Shown: one piece after another, positions 12,601 to 27,600 of the stretch
How positions within the stretch are numbered: position 1 is the stretch's first letter
How the letters are laid out: each line of letters opens with the position of its first letter
Source: Hippasteria phrygiana
Lineage: Eukaryota > Echinodermata > Asteroidea > Valvatida > Goniasteridae
Direction of reading: 5' to 3'
DNA length: 64,000 nucleotides
NCBI GenBank assembly: GCA_037893225.1
Contig: JAZGUH010000002.1
Location: 2,108,001 to 2,172,000, forward strand
Program-made: the position numbers and the translations under genes
Notes under the pieces: model-generated
What the model was told of the DNA's origin: nothing
Databases searched by the model: none
Seen by the model: only the letters and a program-made list of their open reading frames with translations

Positions 12601-15600
12601 TTTTCAAATTTAATGGATTCGCTGGTTGTTTTCCAAAATGTTCGTGGAAAATAGATTTGCACTTAATCATGCCGCAAAAAATGCTCGTCTTAGCCGAGTT
12701 CTCGCGTCTACATGTAGTGCTCGTATTAATGAAATTTTCTCCCATAGGAATGTGCACAATTCGGTCGGGACCAACAAAAATTCTCGTGTTAACCGAGCCC
12801 TTATTAACGAGTCGACTGTACATAGAACGAAAGTAGAAAGAAATTTATTTAAATTCTTTCAGTTTCTAGGACATTACACAAATTTTCCAGGCCCCATTTT
12901 CAAAAACTTTTTTTAGATCTTGTTAGCTTGTGCATGCATTGTGTAATAATAGTTTTTTTTTATTAGCTCAGTTGGTAGAGCACTGGTATGGTATTCTGGA
13001 AGTCACAGGTTCAAATACCATTCCTGCCAGTTTTCTTTGTTCACTTTGAAAAAACAAAACAAAGTAAAAGAGCAGACAGCATTTTTTTTCTTGGATTTGT
13101 CTCGGTACATTTCTTGAAACAAGCTGAATTTAAATAAGATTCCAAGAAAAAGTAAACTTTTTAAGCAGTAATTTGTGGGCTGAGAAAACTTTAAAGGAAT
13201 AACCTTCTTACATGTAGATTTCTAGGCCACCGTCCCCCACAATCATAGATGGAAACTGCCACCAATGCAGTGCAGTGCACACAGGGGTAATTAATTTGTA
13301 ATTATAAATTGTAATTAACCATTATGTCTGCAAACTAAAAAAAGAAATGGAATGTGAAAGACAACAATATGAATTCCTGTAACTTGTAAGCATGCATTAA
13401 GCACTCCAGTCCCACTACTCCCTTCAGGAGACAAATATTTGCGCAAGTAGCTTAAAACATACACCAGCCCTCAATCTAATATCCTGTGATGGCTGCATCC
13501 AAACCACAACTTCCTCAGTAGCAAACAGCTATGACTACATATAGCCACCACTGACTGCAATAATAAGGCCTTGAGGGGAAAGTCCTACTGCAAGGTGCAC
13601 AGTCCCAAATCAAAGGGTTTAATTACTTCAGTCTGTCACAGCTAGTTTCCTTGCGTGATCATCATAAATACACCACTCACTCAATGAAGTCTAGCAGCTT
13701 ATAACACCATGCCAATATTAGCAATAGCCGTGTTTCCATTGCACTCATTTTTGTCCATCTACCGTGACTTTTCTGTAGAATGACCAAATTAAGTCCAATG
13801 GGGATACGCGTTAAACTAACATCCCTGTCAACTTACCGCAACCGTTATGTAAAACTACCAGGCTGAAAGCGGTCACGGAAGATTGCCGCGCGGCCGCGGA
13901 AAGTCATCAGGGATGATAAAAAGTCCAGCAAAAACAGCCCTGCACAGCAACTTCCTGTATTACATCAACTACACAGCGATTATCGCTAGCATGTGCATGA
14001 AAATCGTGGTATGGTGATAATGGTTCCCCGTCTCCTTCTGTATAGTACACCCACGTGTGATTAAATGCAGTTGCACTAGCGCTTTGCAGTGGACTCTATA
14101 AATTGCTCCGTTTTGTCTAAAGTAGGGTCAGGGAACCAGACTACTAGAACATCATTTTTTCTCTCTTTTTCCCCAGCATCTATGCACACAAAACTTTAAA
14201 CAGGTCAGAGTTACAGTATTTGCTACATTTGTGCAGCACCCTAACCCCCAAATCCATTTATTTCTGAAAATTACAGCAATAGCAAATGTTGTATACTTCC
14301 TTAAATTTAAAGCAAACAAAGTTCCTTTGGAGAGCGACATGTACCAGGCAGTGATCCTCTTTCATAAACATTTTGATGGAAATGATGAAGCCCCCCACCT
14401 GAGCAATGTACATGTACTTTCAGCATGAACTCCATGACCTGACAGTGTCTCAACCACCTTGCCTTTGGGTCTGACACAACAACTCTATTCATAGCAAATA
14501 ATTCAGCATGCAATGTTTGAGTCATTAGATAATAGATCCCATACCAGACACAATTTGGGACTTTCCTGTTTTTCCCACACAAATCTAACTGCATGGTACA
14601 TGTACATGTAATGTGCAGACTTTAGCATACATAGACGGTTATTTTGGTGTTAACTGTCATCATATAAACATCTGCATTTATATACTAAACTTGATGGGGC
14701 TCGATAATCATTCCAACACACTTTTATCATAAAACACCAGTATGTGTAACTGACTATGCTCAGACATCGTTTTAAATTCCCTTAAAACACTAGTTGAACT
14801 CGATTTGGTTTAAAGTTTTAGCTAAAACGGTGTCTGAATGGTTTTAAAGTTGCACCGAATCGGTTTTATCTCGCTGCTAAAACGGTGATTTAAAACACCT
14901 CGGGAGGGTTTAGCTAAAACCAGAACAGTTTTAACGGTTTTAGCCAGCACAGTTGACCCGGTGTTACGCAACCCCTTTTGTGGCACGCCTTTTGTTGTGT
15001 AAACAATCATGGTTGCACGTCAGTGCATGTCCTATACACAGCACACACATGCTGGCGTGGTCCATCAGTCGCCATCTTTGCTAAATACAGTGTAAAGCCT
15101 TCACGTCCGTCTTTCTGCTCTTGCCCTTACATTTAGTTCATTGTTCCGACATTTTGTGAAGCAGCTGTTGAACCTGTTTTTCAAACCTGTTCACCATTGC
15201 ATCATGCCCATTGCTTCGACTTCATAATTATTCGAACAAGAAACTCTCGTGACAGCGCCATGTTGACAGTAATGCATGTAATGGTGGTGCGCGCAATCCT
15301 AGCGATAAATGCAATGGAGATCAATGGTTACGAAGCACGTATGCCGGCAACCAGTTGAAAGATGTGACCCCAGAATGGAGATAAACCACTTCGAGTTGAA
15401 CTCGCTATACTTAAAACGATTTATCAGTTTGTGTAATTTCTATAAAATGATCACATGGATTTTACTTAAAATCAACATTGATTGTTAAAAGTTAGGACTG
15501 GACATTCTGTTCCAGAAAGGAGGACAAAAATACTTTGGTTTCCCTTAATTATTTAAATTTTGAGGAGCAATTTATTTTCATATTAAACCTCCCAATATTT

Positions 15601-18600
15601 AGATATCAATGTACCAGATCGTATCGTAAAATTGGGCATGATCCCTGGCTATACGGCATTATTAGAGCTGCCGACCTTTCAAAACTCATTTCAGTATTAA
15701 GAAATCAAAAAATTAGTATTTTACTAAGAAAATCCATATTTTTCATGAAATTTAAACATTACCTGAAAGTCAGATTTTTTCTGCGCAGGATAGTACAAAC
15801 CCACGCGCTGGATGGGCCGTTTCAGTTTTTTTCTTTTTAAAGGTAAAGTTGCATCTGTTCAGTTGGGATCGCAATAATGTTTTATTCAGAACAAAGAATC
15901 AACTATTAACATACATGATTGGCAGCCCATTAATCAGCAAAACCAATAAACTAAACAAAATAAATATTAAATTGACTTGTTTTTAAGGTCACCATATCAC
16001 AATCTGCTGTGCCGTGGTACGATAAAGTATTCCATGCCGTACATACAGCGGGCCAGCGTGCCCAGCCAACTTGCAGCCCCATGCATGCATGGTGCGTTAC
16101 CGTAACGCATTGGCCACACATAGGATTATCCACACAGCCACACACTCAACCACTGGTCCACTTCTTGCCGCAATTTGTCCAAAGTTTTGACTGAAATAGA
16201 TAACTGTCCTGGTGAGCGGCGGGATTTGCGGACAAATCTTGTCGATTTTCTGGGCAAATCTTATCGAGTATGAGGTTCTAAAATCATTTTGCGTGTCTAC
16301 ATGTAGCTACTGGACCTGATACACGGGCATTCTTCACTACACGCAGGCGGACCCCGACTATGAATTTCGATGTTGCATGATTCAAAGTCCCTAAACAACA
16401 GACTCGCTCTGCACAATATGCACGCCCAAAAGTTTTTTTGCATGAGTCCACGTCCATGCTTTGTTGCATGCGCATGTACTCCCAGTCGAACATCGACAAG
16501 ACGTATACGATGTTTGTGTATACCAAGTGATTCAGACGCAGATTCAAATAGCGACTCAAATCTAGACGGCGTCCGCGCAGTGCTGACCAAGAAACAAAAT
16601 GTACGTGTGCGGACGGACTTAAACACGCGGAGTCACACAAAAAAAGCATAGCAGGGAAACGAAAAGCGTGGTAAACAGCGAAAATTTCACATGCCTGATT
16701 ATTATGGTCGGATTTCACAAAATCCGTATTTTTAAACCCAAATCCGTACTTCCGTATTTCTCATGAATTTCCGTACAAAATACGGAAAATCCGTACTGGT
16801 TGGCAGCTCTGCATAATGGGTTAATGACTAACACCCCCAAATTTGGAAGACCGCCAGCATAGGGCAAGACAGCTCATTTGGTACATGTAGAGCGCCAGTA
16901 CAGTATTCTGGAGGTCGCAGGTTCGAATCCCGCTCCTGCCAGTTTTCTTTGTTCATTTAGAAAATTTATTCAAATTTACCTAGTCAGTTTTCTTGTGGTT
17001 TATTTGACGAATTATAAGTTAAAACCCTAACAGTCCTGAATCCTCCAATTTCAATACGATTTTTCACACCACCTAGTATAGGGAGTTAGGGTTAAAAGTC
17101 GTATACTCATTGAGTGATCCCCACAATATCGTAAAATTGGGCATGATCCCTGGCAATACAGCCTTTATCTACCTAACTATCGGTCCAAGTTGGTTATAAC
17201 TTAGTATGTGCTTACAGCGGGATGTGAATACATGTTAACTGAAGTTGCGTTATCATGACATTATCACGTGTCATGTGGCATCACATTAAAGGTGCATTTT
17301 TATTTTCAAATGTCTATCTGCAGTTCTAACTTCTAAACATATTTTAAATCTTAAAGAGCCGAAACGGCCAGTGTCTGTTCACTCACAAGCACATCTCATT
17401 TTTATTGTCCATTTCTATTTTATAAAAAATATGTACATGTATGCAACATTTTTGTAAGCGATACAATTTTATCAAACGTGCATGGCGTTTGCATTATGTG
17501 TACAGACGTCAGTACAGACGTCACATGTATGTATTTTGTATACACAATGTGGCCCGGAAAGGATGAGGTCCCAGATAATAAAAGGAATTTTTGTAGGTCT
17601 GCAGGACCTCGTGTTATTGAGGTTTAACTGTATGTTTGTGCCATTGTGAATGCACGTAAAAAAAGTATGTAATATTGGACATTCATAAATGCCTCAGCGA
17701 GTTTCACTATCCCTAATGGTCAAGAGCCTGTCACGTGGGTGTGTATAAACGGTTGTTTAAACACGGCTGGAAGTTGTTTAAACACGGCTGGAAGTTGTTT
17801 AAACACGGCTGGAAGTTGTTTAAATACGGCGCGTCATAACCAGCTGTTCTCAGCCGATACGCAACAGGGAGAGCGTAGTAGGTGCACGCACAAGATGTAC
17901 TGAACTTCATAATGTAAGACAATGCTAATGCACGCGTATAAAATGCTGCATCTCTTGCGTGTGCGTACGCGCACCGGACAGACAGGCGCGGAGCGCCTTC
18001 ACGCTCTCACAAGGCCGATACGTACGCATGTGTTTTGTACTGAGCAAATGGGAGAAAAAGTTGGGTGAAAAAGCTTCGCATTTTGTCCTTTTTACAGGTT
18101 TTTGCATTTTTCGTAAGAAGGCATTTATAAATGGGGTTAAAAATGTGATGACCCGGTCTTTACCAGTCGATAATAACCTCGAAGGGTCGCGACCGCTGTT
18201 AATGGACCTCGCCTTCGGCGGTCACGCCCCTCTTCGGTTATTATTGACGTGTTAAAAACCGGGTCATCACACTTTTATCCCCTTATGATTTTTTTTTCTT
18301 TAATATTTTTTCTTAGTAAGAAATTCCAGACAGGGTCAGCGGCAATAAAACAAAGGATTTTTTCTTCTTTGGTCAGGAGCCAAAAATAGGGACGGTCAGA
18401 AATGAGAACCTAATAAATAAAAAGGGACGCCCTTACAATGTAGTTCACACTTACAAATTTCTCAGGAACTCTGTATCTGAATATTTTCTTCTGGGTATCC
18501 AGAGCTGTTCATTCATATTCCATTTGTTCTTCTCATGGTGATTCCCTTGTGGTCCCCAATCTTATAAAAGCCTACCTCATCCCATCAGCAATTCGAACAG

Positions 18601-21600
18601 TCTTTTGTCCTTCAAAAATACTCTCGATTACACATCTTTTTCCTAGATGGAAGTGCCGTGGCCTAGTTTGGAGCATTGAATTCGTGGTCTGCGGGTAATT
18701 ATGCAGGTTGTGGGTTCGAGCCCAGTCCTGGGCTATAGCACTTCTATGCTTAATATGGGTAGAGGCATTATCAATGCCTTGCTGTGGACTAGTTACCCAT
18801 CCCGACCCTATTCATACTGTGAAGAGATCAGATTATCTTGTCTTGTTTCAGTGTGAGGGGCTGGTTCTTCCACACTTTCCTTTGTAGCCCACACCTCGAG
18901 TGGCCCTTGGCCTTGTGATGGGTGACTTGCATAAACAAATATAAAAATAAAAAAATATTAAATAAATAAAAAAGATCTTAGCTAATTTGAGCCTCTTTTA
19001 TCATCTTTCCCTTCTCTTTTGAATCTTCTGGTAAGTATCGGTATCGGTACATGGTATTGGTATTATTACATACCTTGTGTAAGCTCTCTACTATACGAAC
19101 CACATCAGAGAACATGATGATCGCCTCCTTCTCATTCAACTTCTTCTCTCGTATGACATAATGCTGAAGATTCATCAGATCAGAGGTCTTGTTACCGAAC
19201 TCGTGTGCAGCTAGGCAATCTAGCACCAGGCATAGACGTTTCTTGTACCGGCCGGTAGGAGCTGGCCGCTGGCCCCTGTTGCTTCGAGGGTGGTCCTGCT
19301 TCAATTCATATGCTCGGTCCTAAACACACAATGGATCAACAAATAATAGGGCTGTCCCGAATATACTGTACCGAATATTTGAATATTCGATCGTCAACCG
19401 AATATTTGAATACCTTGTTGCCGGTTTTAATATTTGAAAAAAAAGTATATATGCACGTACAGATACGATTCTGATGCTATTTTAACCCTAACTCTCCAGG
19501 GTATTTTGGCTAGAAAGCCTGCTAGACGCATCAAATTGCATACTTTGTCACATTGACTTGTGTGCAGAGTGCAGCAAAGTGGAGCTGTCACCACAGATGC
19601 ACTGTGCTGCATCTGGCAGGGTTAGGGTTAATAGAAAAGTTACGGCGCTTAGCAGTATTAAATACCGCATTTTTGTTGACGTTAGTTTTTAAGGATGGAG
19701 ATTTATTGTTCCCGTCAGTAAAACCCTCGACACTGATAAATTAATTACTGCAAAAACGCAGGCTAGAGTTTGGTTTCTTATTATCAGAACAATATACGTA
19801 CCGCCTACCCGTAATGATCTTGATACGACAGGCGCATGCAAAAAAGTGTCCATCAGGCAGTCCATAATAATGACCGGCGCGGCATGGAGTTGTGGCTGAC
19901 GAGTGAAAAACTTGATCGGCAAGTTTTGAATATTCAGGCAAACCCAGTTTCAAATAATCCAATACTAAATTATTTGAAAATGAACAGCCCTAACAAATAA
20001 TATGCTTAACCCTAACCCTGCCAGACGCAGCACAGTGCATCTGTGGTGACAGCTTCACTTTGCTGCACTCTGCACACAAGTCAATGTGACAAAGTACAAA
20101 AATGTATCCAATCTGATGCGCCTGGCAGGGTTTCTAGCCAAAATACCCTGCAGGGTTAGGGTTTTAAACTAAAGTATGCAATGTTTATGTGCCTGGGCAT
20201 CACGAAATGGGTCGAATGCAGCAAAACTTGAAAAACTCAGATAAGGTACATAATATCTTTAAAGAACAGGTTATTCGCTTTGATCTGACATATTGTTTGT
20301 TGTTGCAGCTCATCAGTATCCCATGCTATGACCTTTTGTTTTTGAGTAAATGAAGCTCTGAGTCAGTGAACCATGTGAATGTACTCTCAATGCACAGCCC
20401 AATATATTATACAGGTCATTTGAATGAATGAATGTAAACAACACCATGTGGGGGAACATACAGAAGTTATTTCATACCGATTGAAGCAACATTTTGTAAA
20501 TTCCGGACACATTCTTTAACGCCTTCTATCTCCAAAAGTGATTGTAAAAGCAAAGTACATGTAAACACAACACAAAAAGTAAGTCCCCCCCCCCCCCCTA
20601 AATGACCCCTCACAGTTTCTTAAGTAAGAACTTTTCAAAGATCACATCTAGTGAAAAATATTTCTGTGGGCGTTAGGCAACTGTTGTGTGAAAATTGAAG
20701 GCATCCTTTTATTCATGGTTGACTGAGCTCAAATTGAAGACAAAATGACCCAATTTCAAAATTCACAAGACTGGGTGTGCATGCCTGTATGATGGCAGAA
20801 AACGTGTGTGGCGTCGAAGTGGAGAACAGCATGCTGAGTGTTGTGTGCAACCTGTGACATCCTTCGGTGGCGGAAGCATCATGGTCTGGGCTGGGATAAG
20901 TCTTGTCAACAAAACACCACTTGTTCAGCAGATCAATGGCAATTTGAATGCGCAACGATATGTTGACGATATCCTGCGTCCATATGTTGCACCGTATGCC
21001 GCAGCCCATGCTGATGGATTCGTCTTCATGGACGATAACGCCCGTCCTCACAGAGGGAGAGAGGTGAACGCCTTCTTGGCTCATGAAGGGATCCAGAAAA
21101 TGGTTTGGCCGGCAAATTCACCAGACCTCAATCCCATCGAGCATCTTTGGGACCTGCTGAAACGATTTGTATGCCCGTATCCAAGCAGAAAGCACTCTGG
21201 AGGACTTGTCGCGATTACTGCAGGAAGAATGGATGGCTAATCCCTCGGCAGCGGGTGACCAGACTCATCAACACCATGAGAAGATGATGTCTGGAGGTCA
21301 TTGCCAAGCGTGGTGGATACACACGTTATTGAACATTAATGTTAATCTGCTTCTCAGTCATCTGCAGTAATAAAGTAACTTTTGTGAATTTTGAAAATGG
21401 GTCAGTTTGTCTTCAATTTGTGCTCAGTCAACCATGAATAAAAAGATGCCTTCAATTTTCACACAACAGTTGCCCAACACCCACAGAAATATTTTTCACT
21501 AGATGTGATCTTTGAAAGTTCTTACTTAAGAAACTGAGGGGTCATTTAGGGGGGGGACTTACTTTTTGTGTTGTGTTTACATGTACCTGCCAAACAAGTA

Positions 21601-24600
21601 AAAAATAGTGAGAAGTCAATTTTAACCTTCCCTCTCTCGGTGCCAAAATGGAGCATCTACATGTACATGTACCTTACCTATCAAAACCTAAGCTGTTAGA
21701 GAGGAAGGGCTTAGGATTTTTGATAGGTTATGATACATGTACATGTAGTTATAACAGTAGGAGGGTTAATGATGCTTGGTGGAAATTACACAGGTCAGGT
21801 GTAACAGGACCACCTAAAACATGTCCCACTTTTGGACCCCAAATTTACGGAATGACCCAATATGTATTCTTTCCCTCTATCATGCAAAGAAAAGTTGAAA
21901 ACAGCTAAAACCTTACAATAGATTGTAACCAATCCTGCTGCAAATTACAACACTTGAAATGCAGACACTAAATGGGAACGTGTAATGTACAAGGGAATTA
22001 AACAAGTTTGTTGAACAGCATACATGCAATTGTAGTTCCATTATTATGTTGAAGATCAAGAGTCAATGAATCAAGAGCTGGCAGGAAGAGTTTACATGTG
22101 TGTCAGGAATAGGCTCATTACCATTCAGCGATATATACATCGATAACCGTGATATTAAAACGCTGTGGTATGGTATCGCGATGCAAAATTGCATAGATCG
22201 TGATACTTGAGATTACTGAAAATTGACTAAATCTGTTAGAAAATGTTGATGACAACCGAACAGATTTTACCAAAGTAACAGTTTCTGGCTCTCCCAAACT
22301 ACAAAGTACAATGTCACAAGTTAAAAAACACTGGGTTTCTGTTGGGTGATGGCAGTGCGTGGTTCAGTGTAAGTATCACGTTGCCCACAAAGATGTAGGT
22401 CGATTTGTTGAAGTTAACAGCATGAGTTATAAGGTAAAGGTTTGCGGTAACACCATGTGAAATTGTATCTCTTTTGGGAGTTTGTGTGGTTCTGAAAAGA
22501 ACCGGGAAACTCAACGTTTCAGACAGTATACTCTGCCCGTCGTCAGGAGACTGAAGGGATTCCAATGGTGCGGGGACTTAAGTAGTGACTGGAATCGGTA
22601 AGATGTGAGAAGAGGATGCCACTGAGGATGCCACTGAGGATGCCACTGAGGATGCCACTGAGGATGCCACTGAGATGCTAGAAAATCAGTGAGGCATGTC
22701 AGTGTGGAGCTGACCATGCTGGGGGACAGAACTACATGTAGGTTGTCATCTAGGGTATAGGAGACCCATCGGACTGTGTTGTAAGAACTCTGAGCCAGAT
22801 GTCACTGATGGAAAAGCAGATGTCTTTGAGGTACATGTACAACAATGTACCATGTTGTTTGTAGATTTCTATGACCTCTCTGATGGGGCGTGGGTACCAA
22901 TGTTCGATGCTGGTGATGAGCTCAGCCACCGCCAAGCACCTCGCCAAGATCCTTCACCCCCTGGTCGGCAATGCCAGTTCTCTCCCCCCCCCCCCCCCCC
23001 CCAGCATGGTCAGCTCCACACTGCTCCATAAAAGTCAAGTATAACCACAATGCACACAATTGTTCATGAAATCAGTACTGTACTTGTCAAACCCCTTTTA
23101 TTTATCATATTATTTTCTACAATAAAGATTTTTTCTAAATATGTCTGTGGTATACGTTACAGCATCAACATCATACTGCACATTTCTCATCCAAATTGAT
23201 AACAGGAACCCCCCCCCCCCTTCTTCTCTACACACAACCATGGTGGAATAAAACTATATAAAAAATGAAATGCAGCTACATTTGTACCATAAATATCACC
23301 ATGTAGGCATGTATAGTATGTTTTGTTTTCTTTTAAAGTTTATTTTCTTAGAGTTGGAACAGATTCATACAAACCGTTACCCTAACCCCTAGGGTGTGTG
23401 AAAAATCGTTCTGAGAATTGAGGACTGTTAGGGTTAAGACATCATTTACATGATATCAGTGTAAGAATAATGGCAGTTAGTTTTGTGCCAAAAGGAAGAC
23501 GTGAACAGGCAAGAGATGAATACTGTACATGTACTATAGGTAGTACACATGTACATAGCTTCAGAATACTGTATCATTGTACATGAACACATACCCGTAC
23601 ATTTTTTTCAGGAAATTGGCCTCAAACATATTACATGTATATCCCTTTAGAGTGAGTATAAGCGATTTAAAGTTAATGAAAGTCAGGTTTGAATAACATT
23701 TTTTTCCAATGATTTAAATCATGATTTAACCCCCTGCGTATGGAAGACGCCAAATGGCGCCAACAAAAATTGCCACCAGGCCAGATGACGCCATTTGCCG
23801 CTATTTGTGCAGTTTCAATCCATTGTTGGATTATTGTGTATGTTACGCTTGACTGCACAAGCACATTGTGTCCGTTTCGCTCGACTGCAAAGGCAGGCAC
23901 GACAAACCGCCACGTACTGTAAATAACCGTACTCAAGGGGTTAAATCAATGGATTGATTTAAACAACCCTGGCTACTGTCACCATGCAAACCTTCATATC
24001 TTATTCGGCATGAGTTATACTGTATTTATTTATAACTGTTATACATGTAACTGTATTGTTAGAACTGTTTATTTTGTTGTCTACTCTCTCTCTTTCAGAA
24101 AGTATATATATATTTTTTTTTATGTTCACGTTGCATATCGTGTACTGTGACCCAAGTGTCCCGATAAAATGTATGTATTGTATTGCAAAAAAAGGTATCG
24201 TTACATCTCTAGTCAGGAACGTGCACAGTACATTTACATACATGTGCCACTGTTCTTGTGCATGCATTTAAAAAAAATGCAATGTTGCTCCAAACAAGAC
24301 TAAAAGCCAATTGAGGTACGGAGGAACAGAATCAAAAATGAAAAAGAATCAAAAATGCAAAAAGTAGGAATTAAGATTCCTCTTGAAGCAGGAAAGATTG
24401 TAAGATGAAGGAAAACATGCACCAGGCAAAGAAATCCATCGAGATACAGAACGAGGGAAAAAGCCCTGTGCAAAGCTTTTCATTCTACATTTTTGTACAT
24501 GTACACAGCTAGAGTACATTGGTGGGATCAGGCGGAAAGCTCACACACCCAAACTAAAGGAACCAAGCTGGACAAGCTGGTGGAATATTTAACATGAAAA

Positions 24601-27600
24601 TATCTGTAGAGAGAGTGATTGTAAGGATGAGTCCAACTCTTCTCCAACTAAATTCACAATGCGCTTCTGTACTCTAATAAAGATAAGTGACAAGCAGAAG
24701 TTCCAGCCCAGATGTGGGAACAGTACTCTATTGTCTTTACTTTTGGGTCAATAGGTCTGAAAATTGGGATAATTTCTTTGGCATCTATAGAAGATTTATC
24801 TTCTACATGTATTTAGATCTGGACCTACATGTAGGAAAACCGTAAGGGTGGTAGGGTTAGCAACCTAAAATGTGGCCAACCCCACCACCTCTGTTGTAGC
24901 CTTTTACCTGGAGTAGCTTTTAGCCTCACGACTTTCATAAAAGAGAATTAAAAAAAAAAAATGACATTGACCTTTGACCTATTGTGGCCAACATCCAAAG
25001 GGTTCTAGAGGACCCCAAGGCCAACCCACATACCAAATAGGAAGTTGATATGTCAAGTCCTTCTCAAGTTACGGTGTCCCAACCATATTTATATTGTTTT
25101 AAGCATAATTATGACCTTGACCTCCAAAGCATGACATACCAAATAGGAAGTTGGTATGTCAAATCCTTCTCAAGTTATGTGTCCCAACACTCAAGTGTGT
25201 AAACACCTTCAATCTAGGACCTCCTATTGTCCTCCTATTGGTTATACTTTTAACTTTTTTTGGCAAGGACCCTCATTGGTTTTGTACACGATTTTCAACC
25301 GGCGACCTTTCTCAACCGAGGACCTGATTGTCCTCTAATGCATAAACAAACCCACATACCCACACATGCAAGGACAAGGCAAATGCAGTATGCCCCTTCA
25401 ACTTCGCCGGCAGGGCATAAAAACTGGAACCAAACATTTACATCGGGGAAACTTTTCTATCAGATCCTAAAGTTATATATTTGAATTCAATCTCAAAATA
25501 CTGTTATGAGTACAATTCCCATAGTTCACCAACTCTTTATAGCTTTATTTTCTCAAACTAAAAGGGAACAACTCTACCAATTTCAAGGCAGTTACATGTG
25601 GGCTAACATCATTATGCAGTGTGGTTAAAAAGCCCACACTCTTTTCTAGTGGAAAATATCTCGGAATTGGGGAATCATGGTCAAATTGTTTTAACATTCG
25701 TCAACTACAACGTCTTTGTTGTACATAGTGCAAATTGTGTTAACCCCTTGCGTACGGTTGACACAAATACGTGCAGATTGAAAATTGTCACCAGGCCGGT
25801 TGTGTCAATTTCTGCATTTTCAATCCATTATTGGGGTATTGTGTACATTATGCTTGGCTGCACAAGCCTCTTGTTTCCGTTTTGCTTGGCTGCATAACCC
25901 GACCTAGTGCCCCGGCGCCTCCCATCTAAAACCCGGGGTCATGGGGTTAAAAATAAAGCTCAAATAATGAAATGTCATCGATATTTTTCAAAATGGTCAA
26001 AAAACAGTTTGTCCACACGCAAGTCAATGGAATTTGGTAAACAAAATACATTTTAGCACCACGTGCACAAACTCAAACTCCAATGATAAATGTAATTAGG
26101 AGGCCTACATTGTGATCAGTCATCCCCTCTGTCAATGAAACAAATAAATGTTTACAGTGAATAGCATCTGACACAATAGAACAGTACGTTGAACAGTGTT
26201 TTATATTCTGCTTTTGTTTCTTCCCGGGTTCTTGAGTGAATACTTATTACTTCAATCCTCGGTGGACCTACATGTACATGTATGAGTATCGATCTTTGTA
26301 GCATGCATGACTCCTGTAGACTTTCGTGTGGACAATGTCTTTTGGCCATTTTTCTTTAAACCGATGCCAGTTTTCACCATATATCACTAAGATGGTGCAA
26401 TTAATAATTAAGTTAAACAATTTGGCCATATTTCCCCAATTCTAAGAAATATTCCTCAAAAAAGAAGTGTAGGTTTTTTTTAACAACACTGTACATGTAT
26501 ACATCAAACTAAAGCTTATCACTTGCACTTTCAGGAAATTGCTTCTTTCTAACTTTTCTGTGATGCCAGATCACAATTTTCAGTATTTATGTACCTGTAC
26601 TGATTTCAAATGAGCCTACTTTTGAAAGTGCACTTGTATGATATCATGTATAGTTAAAACAACTCACTTGAAACAGGCCATTGTGATGCACGACTCCTTC
26701 CTGGTTGTGTAGCAATGATAGTAGAGAATACTCAGTGTGGAGAAGCATCTTCCCTTGCCGCTCATCATTGCTTTCCTTGCCTTGTTCAGATAGGGTTAAT
26801 AACTACATGCAGATGGATGCAACAAAAAAATATGTACATGTACTTCAAACAATGACCTTTAATAAACATACTTCTAGTCTGATTACTGCAGTCAACTAAA
26901 TGGAACTTCAATGATACATGTTTGCACCCTTTCACAAATTAGCCATGTTGACAATGGTTGAGTTCCTTGAACCTGTGCAGTCAAACAGCACCATCTGTGT
27001 CCATTCCATACACATGCACAAGTGAAAGCACACGGTGCATGATGATTCACGACAGAGACCCGAGAATGTGTGGAATATTGCTTTTGACTGGCATTCAGCT
27101 GTTGTTTGCTTAGCATGAAAATTACGTGGACTTTTGGCTGGTAACCTGTTTTTACTAAGCAAGACATTTTCGTGCTAAGCACATTTTTGTGCTTAACAGC
27201 TCTATGAAATTGGCCCCTGGTGGTCTAAGACAGTGTTGTAGTCAAGGCCACAACCTCCGAGGCCAAGGCCGAGGCCACAACCTCCGAGGCCAAGGCCGAG
27301 GCCGAGGCCGAGGCCACAACGTCCGAGGCCAAGGCCGAGGCAGAGGCCAGCTATTAAATACATAATAAATCAGTTAACCCCTTGGGTATGTTTTTTTACG
27401 GGAGACTTCTGGGTGTCGCGGCGGCTCTGGCAGCCAAGCGAAACGGCCACAATGTGTTTGTGCAGTCAAGCGTAACATACACAATAATCCAACAATGGAT
27501 TCGAGACCTCCAACACTGGTCTAAGACGAAGGCTCAGACGAAGACTAAGACCTTGAGTGGTTCATATCCCACTCATACCAATTACTTTGAATCTCAAAAA

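Noticed and set aside
16284..16718. 144-codon minus-strand frame
   Set aside because: It lies inside a hAT-like element, has no transposase motif, and overlaps other frames of similar length.
12963..16950. Two functional tRNA genes
   Set aside because: Both share non-tRNA flanking sequence, have non-standard anticodon arms, and one has an insertion in the D-arm region; SINE copies explain them better.
26788..26802. TTAACCCTA at the start of STK40 exon 2, like a MITE end
   Set aside because: It encodes the conserved LLTLS segment directly after a normal acceptor, and there is no partner end.
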